A DNA stretch of 40,857 nt from VGRW01 sp031396695 (lineage in GTDB: Bacteria; Myxococcota_A; UBA9160; SZUA-336), in NCBI GenBank assembly GCA_031396695.1, contig JANNLG010000036.1, positions 1 to 40,857 on the forward strand. The letters run 5' to 3'. The notes under the pieces were generated by a model, which was not told the origin of the DNA, made no database searches, and saw only the letters and a list, made by a program, of their open reading frames with translations. A program made the translations under genes and the position numbers. Within the stretch, counting starts at the first letter, position 1. Each line of letters begins with the position of its first letter. Of this stretch, positions 7,786-16,062 are shown piece after piece.

Positions 7786-9098
7786 ATCCCGGCGCCGTCG
7801 GCAACATCGCGCGCATACCGGAGCTGAACCGGCGCATCCTGTTCACGTTCGGGATGCTCGCCGTGTATCGCATCGGCTGCGCCGTGCCGACGCCCGGCAT
7901 CGATCCGATCGAGATCCGGCGCTACTTCGAGCAATCCGGCGAAGGGGGGGTGTTCGGACTCCTGAACCTGTTCACGGGCGGCGCCTTCGAGCAGCTCTCC
8001 ATCTTCTCGCTCGGCATCATGCCGTACGTTTCCGCGTCGATCATTCTGCAGCTCCTGACCGTGGTCATCCCGAAGCTCGAGGAGTTGAAGAAGGAAGGCG
8101 AAGAGGGTCGGCGCGTGATCACGCGCTGGACGCGCTACGGCACGGTCGTGCTCGCGTTCATCCAGGGCATGCTGATGGCCACCGCGCTCGAGGGCGGTGC
8201 GCTCGGCGCGAACACCGTGCTCGATCCGGGTTGGGCTTTCCGCTTCAGCACCGTCATCACGCTGACCGCGGGCACCTCGTTCATCATGTGGCTGGGCGAG
8301 CAGATCAACGAGCGCGGCATCGGCAACGGCATCTCGCTCGTCATCTTCGCCGGCATCGTCACGAGCATTCCTTCCGCGCTGGCGCGCGTCTGGGACATGG
8401 TGCGCACGGACCAGCTCGCGCCGATCTCGGTGATTCTGCTGTTCGCGTTCATGGTCGCGGTCGTGGGCGTGATCGTGTACTGCGAGCGCGCGCAGCGGCG
8501 CATTCCCATCCAGTACGCGCGCCGCGTGGTCGGCAAGCGTCAGCTCGCCGGCGGCATGACGTACTTTCCGCTGCGGCTGAACACCTCGGGCGTGATCCCG
8601 CCGATCTTTGCCTCGTCGCTGCTGGTGCTGCCGTTTCAGATCGCACAGTGGAGCGGCACGCCCGGTCTCGAGGACTTCGCGAACGATTGGCTCGGCTTCA
8701 GCACCTGGGGCTACAACCTGGTGTACGTCGCCCTGATCGTGTTCTTCGCCTACTTCTACACCGGGGTGATGCTGAACCCCGACGACATCGCCGACAACGT
8801 GCGCAAGAACGGTGGCTACATCCCCGGCATCCGCCCCGGCAAGCGCACCGCCGAGTACATCCAGAAGGTGATGAACCGCATCACGCTGGTCGGCGCCATC
8901 TACCTGGCCGCAGTCTGCGTGCTGCCGAACCTGCTGCAGGCGGAGTTCGCCGTGCCCTTCATCTTCGGCGGCACGGCGCTCCTGATCGTCGTCGGCGTGG
9001 CCATGGACACGGTCGGCCAGGTCGAAGCGCACCTGGTCGCGCACAACTACGACTCGTTCATCCAGGGCGCGCGCATGCGCGGACGGGGCGGGCGATGA
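7782..9098 (+). CDS. secY: Protein translocase subunit SecY
   Basis: Channel subunit of the Sec translocon in the inner membrane. It has 438 residues with about ten hydrophobic spans. Visible landmarks are LNRRILFTFGMLAVYRIG at TM1, the plug-side region after PTPGIDP, KKEGEEGRRVITRWTRYGT before TM3, and the cytoplasmic loop NPDDIADNVRKNGGYIPG close to TM9-10 (parts shown). The start GTG overlaps the rplO stop (GTGA). It lies at the standard spc position before adk. Confidence 0.97.
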   Translation: MNPGAVGNIARIPELNRRILFTFGMLAVYRIGCAVPTPGIDPIEIRRYFEQSGEGGVFGLLNLFTGGAFEQLSIFSLGIMPYVSASIILQLLTVVIPKLEELKKEGEEGRRVITRWTRYGTVVLAFIQGMLMATALEGGALGANTVLDPGWAFRFSTVITLTAGTSFIMWLGEQINERGIGNGISLVIFAGIVTSIPSALARVWDMVRTDQLAPISVILLFAFMVAVVGVIVYCERAQRRIPIQYARRVVGKRQLAGGMTYFPLRLNTSGVIPPIFASSLLVLPFQIAQWSGTPGLEDFANDWLGFSTWGYNLVYVALIVFFAYFYTGVMLNPDDIADNVRKNGGYIPGIRPGKRTAEYIQKVMNRITLVGAIYLAAVCVLPNLLQAEFAVPFIFGGTALLIVVGVAMDTVGQVEAHLVAHNYDSFIQGARMRGRGGR

Positions 9099-9664
9099 GC
9101 CGCGAGCTGAACTTGATCCTGATGGGCCCGCCGGGCTCCGGAAAGGGGACGCAGGCCAAGCGCCTGGTCGAGAAGTTCCGCATTCCGCAGATCTCCACGG
9201 GCGACATCCTGCGCGAAGCGGTCGCGAGCGGTTCGGCGATCGGCAACAAGGCCAAGGCGATCATGGACAAGGGGGACCTGGTTCCCGACGAGGTCGTGAT
9301 CGAGATAGTGCGCGAGCGGCTCGGCCGCGCGGACTGCAAGACCGGCTTCGTGCTCGACGGTTTCCCGCGCACGCAGAAGCAGGCTGCGGCGCTCGACAAG
9401 ATCCTGGTCGAGTACGGACGCGCGCGCGCGCGGGTGCTCGCGCTGCGCGTCGCCGACGACGAGCTGCGCAAGCGCATTCTTGCGCGCGGAGAGGGCCGGT
9501 CCGACGACACGGAAGAGACGGCCAAGAAGCGCCTCGAGGTGTACAAGCGCGACACCCAGCCGGTGCTCGACCACTACCGCGACCAGCTCCACACGATCGA
9601 CGGCGTCGGCTCGCAGGACGACGTGACCGCACGGCTGCTCGGCGTGCTCGGAGCCGCTTCGTGA
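9095..9664 (+). CDS. adk: Adenylate kinase, short LID form
   Basis: Catalyses ATP + AMP = 2 ADP in the cytoplasm. The P-loop GPPGSGKGT spans residues 11-19; the AMP-binding segment STGDILR is at 34-40 and GFVLDGFPRTQ at 84-94. The protein has 189 residues: the roughly 30-residue zinc- or H-bond-stabilised LID found in long-form enzymes is missing, replaced by a short loop with the arginines Arg131 and Arg135 and Asp137-Asp138. ATGA overlap with secY; GTGA overlap with map. Confidence 0.97.
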   Translation: MSRELNLILMGPPGSGKGTQAKRLVEKFRIPQISTGDILREAVASGSAIGNKAKAIMDKGDLVPDEVVIEIVRERLGRADCKTGFVLDGFPRTQKQAAALDKILVEYGRARARVLALRVADDELRKRILARGEGRSDDTEETAKKRLEVYKRDTQPVLDHYRDQLHTIDGVGSQDDVTARLLGVLGAAS

Positions 9665-10434
9665 TCCAGCTGAAGTCCAAACGCGAGCTCGACAAGATGC
9701 GCGAGGCCGGCCGCCACGTCGGCGAGATCCTCGTCCGCCTCGCCGACCTCGCGAAGCCGGGTGTGACGACCGCCGATCTCGATCGCGCGGCGCAGGCCGA
9801 GATCAAGACGCGGCGACTCGAGTCGTCGTTCCTCGGCTACTCGCCGGGCCAGAGCCCGCCGTTTCCGGCCGTGATCTGCGCGTCGGTGAACGAGGAGATC
9901 GTGCACGGCATTCCCGGCGGCCGGCGGCTGGTCGAGGGCGATCTCTTGAAGATCGACTTCGGCGCGATCTGCGACGGCTTCCACGCCGACGCCGCGCTGA
10001 CCGTCGCGATCGGCGCGATCGACGATGTGTCGCGCAGGCTGATGGCCACCACGCTCCACAGCTTGAACGCCGGCATCGAGCAGATGGCGCCGGGCAAGCG
10101 CCTCGGTGACGTCGGCGCGGCGGTTCAGGAGGCGGTCGAGCGCGACGGCTTCTCGGTGGTGCGGGACTTCGTCGGCCACGGCATCGGCCGGGCCATGCAC
10201 GAACCGCCGCAATTGCCCAACTTCGGGCGCCCCGGTCGGGGTCAGCGGCTGCGCGAGGGCATGGTGCTCGCGATCGAGCCGATGGTGAACGTGGGAACCT
10301 ACGAGGTGTGCATGGGCGACGACGGCTGGACGGCCCTGACGGCCGACGGCAAGCGCTCGTCGCACTTCGAGCACACCGTGGCGATCACCGAGCACGGACC
10401 CGAGGTTCTGACTCGCGTCCCGGGCACGCACTAG
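9661..10434 (+). CDS. map: Methionine aminopeptidase, type I
   Basis: Removes the initiator methionine from nascent proteins. It has 257 residues. The five metal ligands can be placed at Asp99, Asp110, His173, Glu206 and Glu237, and the substrate-side His82 is present; all are offset by two to three residues from the E. coli enzyme. There is no N-terminal zinc-finger or SH3 extension, so it is the type Ia form. The GTG start overlaps the adk stop. infA, which often follows map, is absent here. Confidence 0.97.
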   Translation: MIQLKSKRELDKMREAGRHVGEILVRLADLAKPGVTTADLDRAAQAEIKTRRLESSFLGYSPGQSPPFPAVICASVNEEIVHGIPGGRRLVEGDLLKIDFGAICDGFHADAALTVAIGAIDDVSRRLMATTLHSLNAGIEQMAPGKRLGDVGAAVQEAVERDGFSVVRDFVGHGIGRAMHEPPQLPNFGRPGRGQRLREGMVLAIEPMVNVGTYEVCMGDDGWTALTADGKRSSHFEHTVAITEHGPEVLTRVPGTH

Positions 10435-10451
10435 GAATAGGGAGAGAGGCC

Positions 10452-10565
10452 GTGAAGGTCCGCGCAAGCGTCAAGAAAATGTGTGTCAAGTGTAAACTCA
10501 TCCGGCGCAAGCGCGTCCTCCGGGTGATCTGCGAGAACCCCAAGCACAAGCAGAGGCAGGGCTAA
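10452..10565 (+). CDS. rpmJ: 50S ribosomal protein L36 (bL36), zinc form
   Basis: The smallest standard ribosomal protein, binding 23S rRNA near the L7/L12 stalk base. It has 37 residues. Cys11-x2-Cys14, Cys27 and His32 form the zinc site of the C+ form. The start is a GTG 17 nt after map, preceded by GGGAGAGAGG at 10440-10449. It stands directly before rpsM, the usual alpha-operon boundary. Confidence 0.96.
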   Translation: MKVRASVKKMCVKCKLIRRKRVLRVICENPKHKQRQG

Positions 10566-10568
10566 CGA

Positions 10569-10949
10569 ATGGCTAGAATCGCCGGAGTCGATCTACCGCG
10601 CGAGAAGGCGGTGCGGATCGCTCTGACCTACATCTTCGGGATCGGGAACGCCTCGGCGATCCGGATCTGTGACGAGGCGGGCGTCTCCCCGACGACGAAG
10701 ACCTTCGATCTCGACGAGAGCGAAGTGGTTCGTCTGCGCGACGTCATCCAGGGTCAATACAAAGTCGAGGGTGACCTGCGCCGCGAGGTGCAGCAGAACA
10801 TCAAGATGCTGATGGACATCGGCTGCTATCGCGGCTTCCGCCATCGCAAGGGACTCCCGGTGCGCGGACAGCGCACCCACACCAACGCGCGTACCCGCAA
10901 GGGCCCACGCAAGACGGTTGCCGGCAAGAAGCAGGCGACCAAGAAGTGA
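10569..10949 (+). CDS. rpsM: 30S ribosomal protein S13 (uS13)
   Basis: Head protein that forms bridges to the large subunit and contacts P-site tRNA with its C-terminal tail. It has 126 residues. It starts MARIAGVDLPREKAVRIALT, with YIFGIGNASA and the RGQRTHTNARTRKGPRKT tail, all diagnostic. It begins 3 nt after rpmJ and is followed after 7 nt by rpsK. Confidence 0.97.
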   Translation: MARIAGVDLPREKAVRIALTYIFGIGNASAIRICDEAGVSPTTKTFDLDESEVVRLRDVIQGQYKVEGDLRREVQQNIKMLMDIGCYRGFRHRKGLPVRGQRTHTNARTRKGPRKTVAGKKQATKK

Positions 10950-10956
10950 GCGCTTC

Positions 10957-11349
10957 ATGGGCGTAGCGAAGGCAAAGAAGGTCAAGAAGAAGGTCCGGAA
11001 GAACATCCAGACCGGCGTCGCGCACATCTTGTCCACGTTCAACAACACCGTCATCACGATCACCGACGTGGCCGGTAACACGATCGCCGCGTCGTCGGCG
11101 GGCATGGTCGGCTTCAAGGGCTCGCGCAAGTCGACGCCCTATGCGGCGCAGATCTGCGCGGAGGATGTGGCGAAGAAGGCGATGGAGCACGGCGTGCGCC
11201 AGATCGGCGTGGTCGTGAAGGGTCCCGGCGCGGGGCGCGAACCCGCCGCGCGCGGACTGCAGGCCGCCGGCTTCAAAGTCACCTACATCCGCGACGTCAC
11301 GCCGATTCCGCACAACGGTTGCCGCCCGCCGAAGCGGCGCCGCGCCTAA
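10957..11349 (+). CDS. rpsK: 30S ribosomal protein S11 (uS11)
   Basis: Platform protein near the E-site and the mRNA exit. It has 130 residues, standard length. Basic N-terminus (MGVAKAKKVKKKVRKN), then HILSTFNNTVITITD, and the C-terminal DVTPIPHNGCRPPKRRR signature. I start at ATG 10957 because the longer frame from 10918 runs back through the end of rpsM. Confidence 0.97.
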   Translation: MGVAKAKKVKKKVRKNIQTGVAHILSTFNNTVITITDVAGNTIAASSAGMVGFKGSRKSTPYAAQICAEDVAKKAMEHGVRQIGVVVKGPGAGREPAARGLQAAGFKVTYIRDVTPIPHNGCRPPKRRRA

Positions 11350-11358
11350 GGAGATTTC

Positions 11359-11985
11359 TTGGCTCGCTACAACGATTCGGTCTGCAGGTTGTGTCGCCGG
11401 GAGGGCATGAAGCTCTTCCTGAAGGGCGACCGCTGCTTCACGGACAAGTGCTCGATCGAGCGCCGCAACTATCCGCCGGGCCAGCACGGCCAGGGACGCC
11501 CGAAGTTCTCGGACTACGGCCTGCAGCTGCGCGAGAAGCAGAAGGTGCGGCGCATCTACGGCCTGCTCGAGCGGCAGTTCCGCAAGACGGTCGCGGAAGC
11601 CTCGCGCATGAAGGGCGTCAAGGGCGAGAACCTGATGGCGCTGCTCGAGCGCCGGCTCGACAACGTGATCTTCCGGCTCGGCTTCGTCACGGCGCGCACC
11701 GAAGCGCGCCAGCTCGTGCGGCACGGTCACTTCGCGGTGAACGGCAAGCGCGTGGACATCCCGTCCTATCGCGTGCGCAAGGGCGACAAGATCGAGCTCA
11801 CGGCGCGCGGTCAGAAGGCCGCGCGCATCGAGGGCGCGCTCGCCGCGCTCGAGACCCGCAGCATCCCGAGCTGGCTCTCGGTCGACAAGGCGGAGAAGCA
11901 GGGTACGATCCTCGCCGATCCGGTTCGCGACGAGATCACGCTCCCGATCCAGGAACAGCTCATCATCGAGCTCTACTCCCGCTAG
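11359..11985 (+). CDS. rpsD: 30S ribosomal protein S4 (uS4), zinc form
   Basis: Primary 16S rRNA binder that nucleates 30S assembly and guards decoding fidelity. It has 208 residues. Cys9, Cys12, Cys26 and Cys31 form the N-terminal zinc site of the C+ class. The S4 RNA-binding domain is at about residues 98-160 (RRLDNVIFRLGF onward). The start is TTG, with a strong TAAGGAG Shine-Dalgarno at 11347-11353. In E. coli S4 represses the alpha operon. Confidence 0.97.
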   Translation: MARYNDSVCRLCRREGMKLFLKGDRCFTDKCSIERRNYPPGQHGQGRPKFSDYGLQLREKQKVRRIYGLLERQFRKTVAEASRMKGVKGENLMALLERRLDNVIFRLGFVTARTEARQLVRHGHFAVNGKRVDIPSYRVRKGDKIELTARGQKAARIEGALAALETRSIPSWLSVDKAEKQGTILADPVRDEITLPIQEQLIIELYSR

Positions 11986-12022
11986 CAGAGCTCTGACCCG
12001 GCAACGAAGCAGAGGAGACGTA

Positions 12023-13048
12023 ATGAACGTCGAACTCATGGTCCGAAACTGGCAGACGCTCATTCGCCCGCGGCGGATCGACGTCGAGGACAACCTCTCG
12101 TCGACCTACGGGCGTTTCGAGTGCGCGCCGCTGGAGCGGGGCTTCGGTCTCACGCTCGGAAACTCATTGCGCCGCGTGCTGCTCTCGTCGCTGCAGGGCG
12201 CCGCGATCACCTCGGTGCGAATCGAGGGCGTGCAGCACGAGTTCAGCACGATCCCGGGCGTCCTCGAGGACGTGACGGACGTGATCCTGAACTTGAAGGA
12301 AGTCCGGCTGCGGGCGAACTCGCTGGGTCCCAAGCAGATCCAGATCAAGAAATCGGGTGCGGGACCGGTCACCGCGGCCGATTTCGTATCGCCCGATACG
12401 ACCGTCGAGATCCTCGAGCCGCAACACCACGTGGCGACGCTGTCGCAGGACGCGGAGCTCTCGCTCACCGCGACCGTCGAGGTCGGCAAGGGCTTCGTGC
12501 TGGCGGAGAAGAACGCCAAGGAAGACCAGCCGATCGGCACCATCCCGATCGACTCGATCTTCTCGCCCGTGCGCAAGGTGAACTACACGGTCACCAACGC
12601 GCGCATCGGCCGCGAGACGGACTACGATCGGCTCGTGCTCGAGATCTGGACCGACGGCTCGGTGAGCCCGAGCGACGCGCTCGCGTTCTCGGCCAAGATC
12701 CTCAAGGACCAGCTCTCGATCTTCATCAACTTCGAAGAGCAGGCCGAGTACCCGGCGGCCGGCCCCGCGCCGATCATGGCGCCGAACGAGATCCTGTACC
12801 GGCCGGTCGATGAGCTGGAGCTTTCGGTCCGCTCCGCCAACTGCCTGCAGAACGCCGACATCAAGTTCATCGGCGAGCTCGTACAGCGCAGCGAGTCGGA
12901 GATGCTGAAGACCAAGAACTTCGGCCGCAAGTCGCTGAACGAGATCAAGGAGATCCTCGCCGGGCTCGGACTGGAGTTCGGGATGAGGCTCGACAACTTC
13001 CCCGCGCGCAAGGAACTCGACCGTATGCGCGAGGACGCCCAAGCCTGA
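12023..13048 (+). CDS. rpoA: RNA polymerase alpha subunit
   Basis: Dimerises to scaffold core RNA polymerase and contacts activators and UP elements. It has 341 residues. The N-terminal domain (about 1-235) includes ERGFGLTLGNSLRRVLLSSL; the C-terminal domain (about 260-325) contains VRSANCLQNADI, which carries the arginine equivalent to the DNA-binding Arg265 of E. coli, and NFGRKSLNEIKE. AGAGGAGAC at 12011-12019 is the Shine-Dalgarno site. The 37-nt gap after rpsD is one of the largest in the block. Confidence 0.98.
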   Translation: MNVELMVRNWQTLIRPRRIDVEDNLSSTYGRFECAPLERGFGLTLGNSLRRVLLSSLQGAAITSVRIEGVQHEFSTIPGVLEDVTDVILNLKEVRLRANSLGPKQIQIKKSGAGPVTAADFVSPDTTVEILEPQHHVATLSQDAELSLTATVEVGKGFVLAEKNAKEDQPIGTIPIDSIFSPVRKVNYTVTNARIGRETDYDRLVLEIWTDGSVSPSDALAFSAKILKDQLSIFINFEEQAEYPAAGPAPIMAPNEILYRPVDELELSVRSANCLQNADIKFIGELVQRSESEMLKTKNFGRKSLNEIKEILAGLGLEFGMRLDNFPARKELDRMREDAQA

Positions 13049-13057
13049 GAGGCCACC

Positions 13058-13450
13058 ATGCGCCATCGCAACGCCAACAGAAAGCTCTCGCGCAACCCGT
13101 CGCACCGCCGTGCGATGTTGCGGAACCTCGTCACTTCGCTGCTCGAGCACGAAGAGGTCCGCACCACCACGGCCAAGGCGAAGGAAGTGCGCCGCCTCGC
13201 CGAGCGCATGATCACGCTCGGCAAGAAGGGCACGCTCGCCTCGCGCAGGCGGGCGCTCGAGACGATCCGAAGCAAGACGGTCGCCAAGAAGCTCTTCGAC
13301 CAACTCGGTCCGCGCTACGGCGCGCGCCCGGGCGGATACACGCGGATCTTCAAGCTGGGTACACGCCACGGTGACAACGCCGAGATGTCGCTGATCCAGC
13401 TGGTCGACATGCAGAAGTCGAGCGGCGCGGAGGCCAACGCCAGCACTTGA
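13058..13450 (+). CDS. rplQ: 50S ribosomal protein L17 (bL17)
   Basis: Last gene of the ribosomal block; the protein sits near the tunnel exit. It has 130 residues. It starts MRHRNANRKLSRNPSHRRAM, with the conserved LVTSLLEHEEVRTT helix and RYGARPGGYTRI. There is no terminator after it: the stop overlaps the TTG start of the next gene (TTGA), so the ribosomal transcript probably continues downstream. Confidence 0.97.
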   Translation: MRHRNANRKLSRNPSHRRAMLRNLVTSLLEHEEVRTTTAKAKEVRRLAERMITLGKKGTLASRRRALETIRSKTVAKKLFDQLGPRYGARPGGYTRIFKLGTRHGDNAEMSLIQLVDMQKSSGAEANAST

Positions 13451-14025
13451 GCGAGCAGCGCCCGGGCGTCCTCTCTCTGCTCGTCGCCGTCGCACTGTTC
13501 GCGGCGGGTGTCGCCGCCTTCGTCTTCGTCCGAGAGCCCTCGGGACCCGCGCTGCGCTCCGGTACCGTGGCCCCCGATTTCTCGCTGCCGGTCGCTGGCG
13601 GCGCCGAGGTCTCGCTGGCCGCCCTGCGCGGCCGCGTGGTGTTTGTGAACTTCTGGGCCACCTGGTGCGCACCCTGCCGCCAGGAGGCGCCGTCGCTCGA
13701 ACGCCTGTACCGCACGCTGCACGCGGAGGGCTTCGACGTGCTCGGCATCTCCATCGACGCGCCCGAAGACGATCCGGCGGTCGAGGCCTTCACCGCCGAG
13801 TTCGAGCTGACGTTTCCGATCCCGCGCGATACCCACAAGCGTGTGTATGGCGCCTATCGCGTGTCGGGCGTGCCCGAGACGTTCCTGGTCGACCGCCAGG
13901 GTCGAGTGCTGGAACGCTTCGTAGGCCCTCAGGATTGGGACGACCCGCGCTATGCTCGTGCGATCCGAAAGGCGCTCGAAGCGGGGCTTCGCGCCGGTAC
14001 GGAGGGGGGGTACGGTGGCTTCTGA
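13447..14025 (+). CDS. TlpA-family membrane-anchored thioredoxin-like protein
   Basis: Probable periplasmic thiol-disulfide oxidoreductase. It has 192 residues with an N-terminal hydrophobic anchor (about 8-28) and no obvious lipobox. The AhpC/TSA-Redoxin type domain starts at APDFSLP (42-48). The active site is WCAPC with Cys74 and Cys77, and the cis-proline loop GVPET has Pro143. Such proteins reduce apocytochrome c or other exported thiols; the partner cannot be told here, since no cytochrome-biogenesis gene is nearby. The start is TTG overlapping the rplQ stop, and it overlaps the next gene by 11 nt. Confidence 0.88.
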   Translation: MSEQRPGVLSLLVAVALFAAGVAAFVFVREPSGPALRSGTVAPDFSLPVAGGAEVSLAALRGRVVFVNFWATWCAPCRQEAPSLERLYRTLHAEGFDVLGISIDAPEDDPAVEAFTAEFELTFPIPRDTHKRVYGAYRVSGVPETFLVDRQGRVLERFVGPQDWDDPRYARAIRKALEAGLRAGTEGGYGGF

Positions 14026-14359
14026 CGCGCGGGAAGTCGAAAACCATGCGCCGCTCCGGGCGGTCTTCTGGGTAGGACCGCTGGCAGCGCTGCTCGGCGC
14101 CGCGGGCGCGCTGTTCTACGACGCGGACAACGGACTGCGCGCGATCTTCCACCTGGAGGGTGAGCTCGGCGCGGCGGACGTCCGGCTCGACCGGCTCCGG
14201 GAGGAGCGCGCGGAGCTCTTGCTTCGTGCCGAACGCCTGCGCTCCGATCCGTTCGAGATCGAGACGGTCGCGCGCGAATCCCTGGGCATGGCTCGGCCCG
14301 GCGAGATCGTCGTCCGGCTGCCTCGCTCGCCCGCTCCCTCCGAGCGGATTCTCGATTGA
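14015..14359 (+). CDS. FtsB/DivIC-like septum formation initiator
   Basis: Predicted bitopic cell-division protein. It has 114 residues from GTG 14015, chosen because a very strong GGAGGGGGGG lies at 14001-14010; the frame is open to 13952 inside the previous gene. One membrane segment (about 16-34) is followed by a coiled coil (about 45-78, with leucine-rich LDRLREERAELLLRAERL) and then the family motif ETVARESLGMARPGE at 83-97. FtsB and DivIC work in the FtsQLB-type complex that activates septal peptidoglycan synthesis. Position before argS supports a housekeeping role. Confidence 0.82.
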   Translation: MASDAREVENHAPLRAVFWVGPLAALLGAAGALFYDADNGLRAIFHLEGELGAADVRLDRLREERAELLLRAERLRSDPFEIETVARESLGMARPGEIVVRLPRSPAPSERILD

Positions 14360-14392
14360 CCGCCCTCGGGCGGCGAGCTACCGGAACGAGCC

Positions 14393-16060
14393 ATGCGTGA
14401 TCAGGTCCAGAAGGTCCTGGAAGCGGCGGCGGCGCGGGTGATGCGCGAGCACGCCCCGGAGTTGCTGACGCTGGTCGAACAGCTCTCGGTCGTGCCGGGC
14501 AAGTCCATCGAGCACGGCGATTTCGCCTCCAACGCGGCGCTCGTGCTGGCGAAGCCGCTGCGCCGATCGCCCCGCACCGTTGCGGAGTGGCTCCAAGCCG
14601 CGCTCCTCGACGAGTCCGGCGTGCTCGAGCGCACCGAGATCGCCGGTCCCGGCTTCCTGAATTTCTTCCTGGCGCGCGCGCGCTGGCATGGCGTGATCGC
14701 GCGCGTGCTGCGCGACGGCGCGGCCTTCGGCCGCGGCGACGCGGGGCAGGGAAAGCACGTGATGGTCGAGTTCGTCTCGGCCAATCCCACCGGCCCGCTC
14801 ACGATCGGTCACGGCCGCAATGCGGTGCTCGGTGACTGTATCGCGCGCCTGCTCGAAGCGACCGGCTACAAGGTCACGCGCGAGTACTACTTCAACGACG
14901 CGGGCCGGCAGATGCGCGTGCTCGCGCAGTCGCTGCGCGCACGTTATCTGCAGCTGCTCGGCGATGCCGCGGAGCTTCCCGAAGAGGGCTACCAAGGCGA
15001 GTACCTGGTCGAGATCGCACGCGCGCTGGTCGAGCAGGTCGGCGAGGGTTTTCGCGACGCCCCCGAGTCGGATTTCAAAGCGCGCGCGGTCGAGGCGATC
15101 TTCGCCGACATCGAGGGCACGCTGCGCGCTCTCGGCGTCCGCTTCGACGCCTACTTCAACGAGCACACGCTCTACGAGCGCAAGCTCGTCGATGCGACGC
15201 TCTCGGATCTGCGCGCGAAGGGGCTCGTCTTCGAACAGGACGGCGCGACCTGGCTGCGCTCGACCGGCTTCGGGCTCGAGCGCGATCGCGTGCTGGTGAA
15301 GTCGACCGGCGAGGCGACCTATCTGTTGCCCGACGTCGCCTACCATCGCGAAACCCTGCAGCGCGGCCTCGATCGGGTCATCGACGTGCTCGGCCCGGAT
15401 CACATCGCGCAATTTCCGTACGTGAAGGCGGCGATCGAGGCGCTCGGCTGCGAGGCGGGACGGGTCGAGCTCGTGATGTACCAGTGGGTGAACCTGCGTC
15501 GCGGCGGGGAGCTGGTGAAGATGTCGACGCGCAAAGCGTCGTTCGTCACCGTCGACGAGGTGCTCGGCAAGGTCGGCTGCGACGTGTTCCGCTACTTCAT
15601 GGCCGAGCGGCGCGCCGACACGCACCTCGACTTCGACCTCGACCTGGCCGAGGAGCGCTCCGACCGCAACCCGGTCTACAAGATCCAGTACGCGCACGCG
15701 CGTCTGTGCAGCATCGCGCGGAAGGCGGCGGACGACGGGATCGAGCTCGCGAGCGATCCGGGCGGTCTTCCGCTCCACCGTCTGGTGTTGCCCGACGAGA
15801 TCGAGCTGGCCAAGCTCGTGGGCCGCTGGCCCGACACGGTTCTGCACGCCGCGGACGCGCGCGAGCCGCAGGAGATCTCGCGCTTCCTGCTCGAGCTCGC
15901 GAACGCATTCAACGCGTACGTCTCGGACGGAAAGCGCCACCGCGTGGTGTCGGAGGATCGCGAGCTCTCGGCGGCGCGGCTTGCGCTGGTGACGGCCGTG
16001 CGCATCGCGCTCGCGAGCGGCCTGGCGCTGCTCGGCATCGGCGCACCGGAAAGGATGTAG
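14393..16060 (+). CDS. argS: Arginyl-tRNA synthetase
   Basis: Class I aminoacyl-tRNA synthetase that charges tRNA-Arg. It has 555 residues. The N-terminal additional domain (about 1-110) recognises the tRNA elbow; the catalytic site begins at SANPTGPLTIGHGR, where the HIGH motif reads TIGH (137-140). The KMSKS counterpart is VKMSTRKASFVT (about 372-383). The C-terminal anticodon-binding helical domain starts at NPVYKIQYAHARLCSIARKA. The replaced first His of HIGH is discussed in the findings. It stands 33 nt after the FtsB-like gene. Confidence 0.97.
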   Translation: MRDQVQKVLEAAAARVMREHAPELLTLVEQLSVVPGKSIEHGDFASNAALVLAKPLRRSPRTVAEWLQAALLDESGVLERTEIAGPGFLNFFLARARWHGVIARVLRDGAAFGRGDAGQGKHVMVEFVSANPTGPLTIGHGRNAVLGDCIARLLEATGYKVTREYYFNDAGRQMRVLAQSLRARYLQLLGDAAELPEEGYQGEYLVEIARALVEQVGEGFRDAPESDFKARAVEAIFADIEGTLRALGVRFDAYFNEHTLYERKLVDATLSDLRAKGLVFEQDGATWLRSTGFGLERDRVLVKSTGEATYLLPDVAYHRETLQRGLDRVIDVLGPDHIAQFPYVKAAIEALGCEAGRVELVMYQWVNLRRGGELVKMSTRKASFVTVDEVLGKVGCDVFRYFMAERRADTHLDFDLDLAEERSDRNPVYKIQYAHARLCSIARKAADDGIELASDPGGLPLHRLVLPDEIELAKLVGRWPDTVLHAADAREPQEISRFLLELANAFNAYVSDGKRHRVVSEDRELSAARLALVTAVRIALASGLALLGIGAPERM

Positions 16061-16062
16061 GC

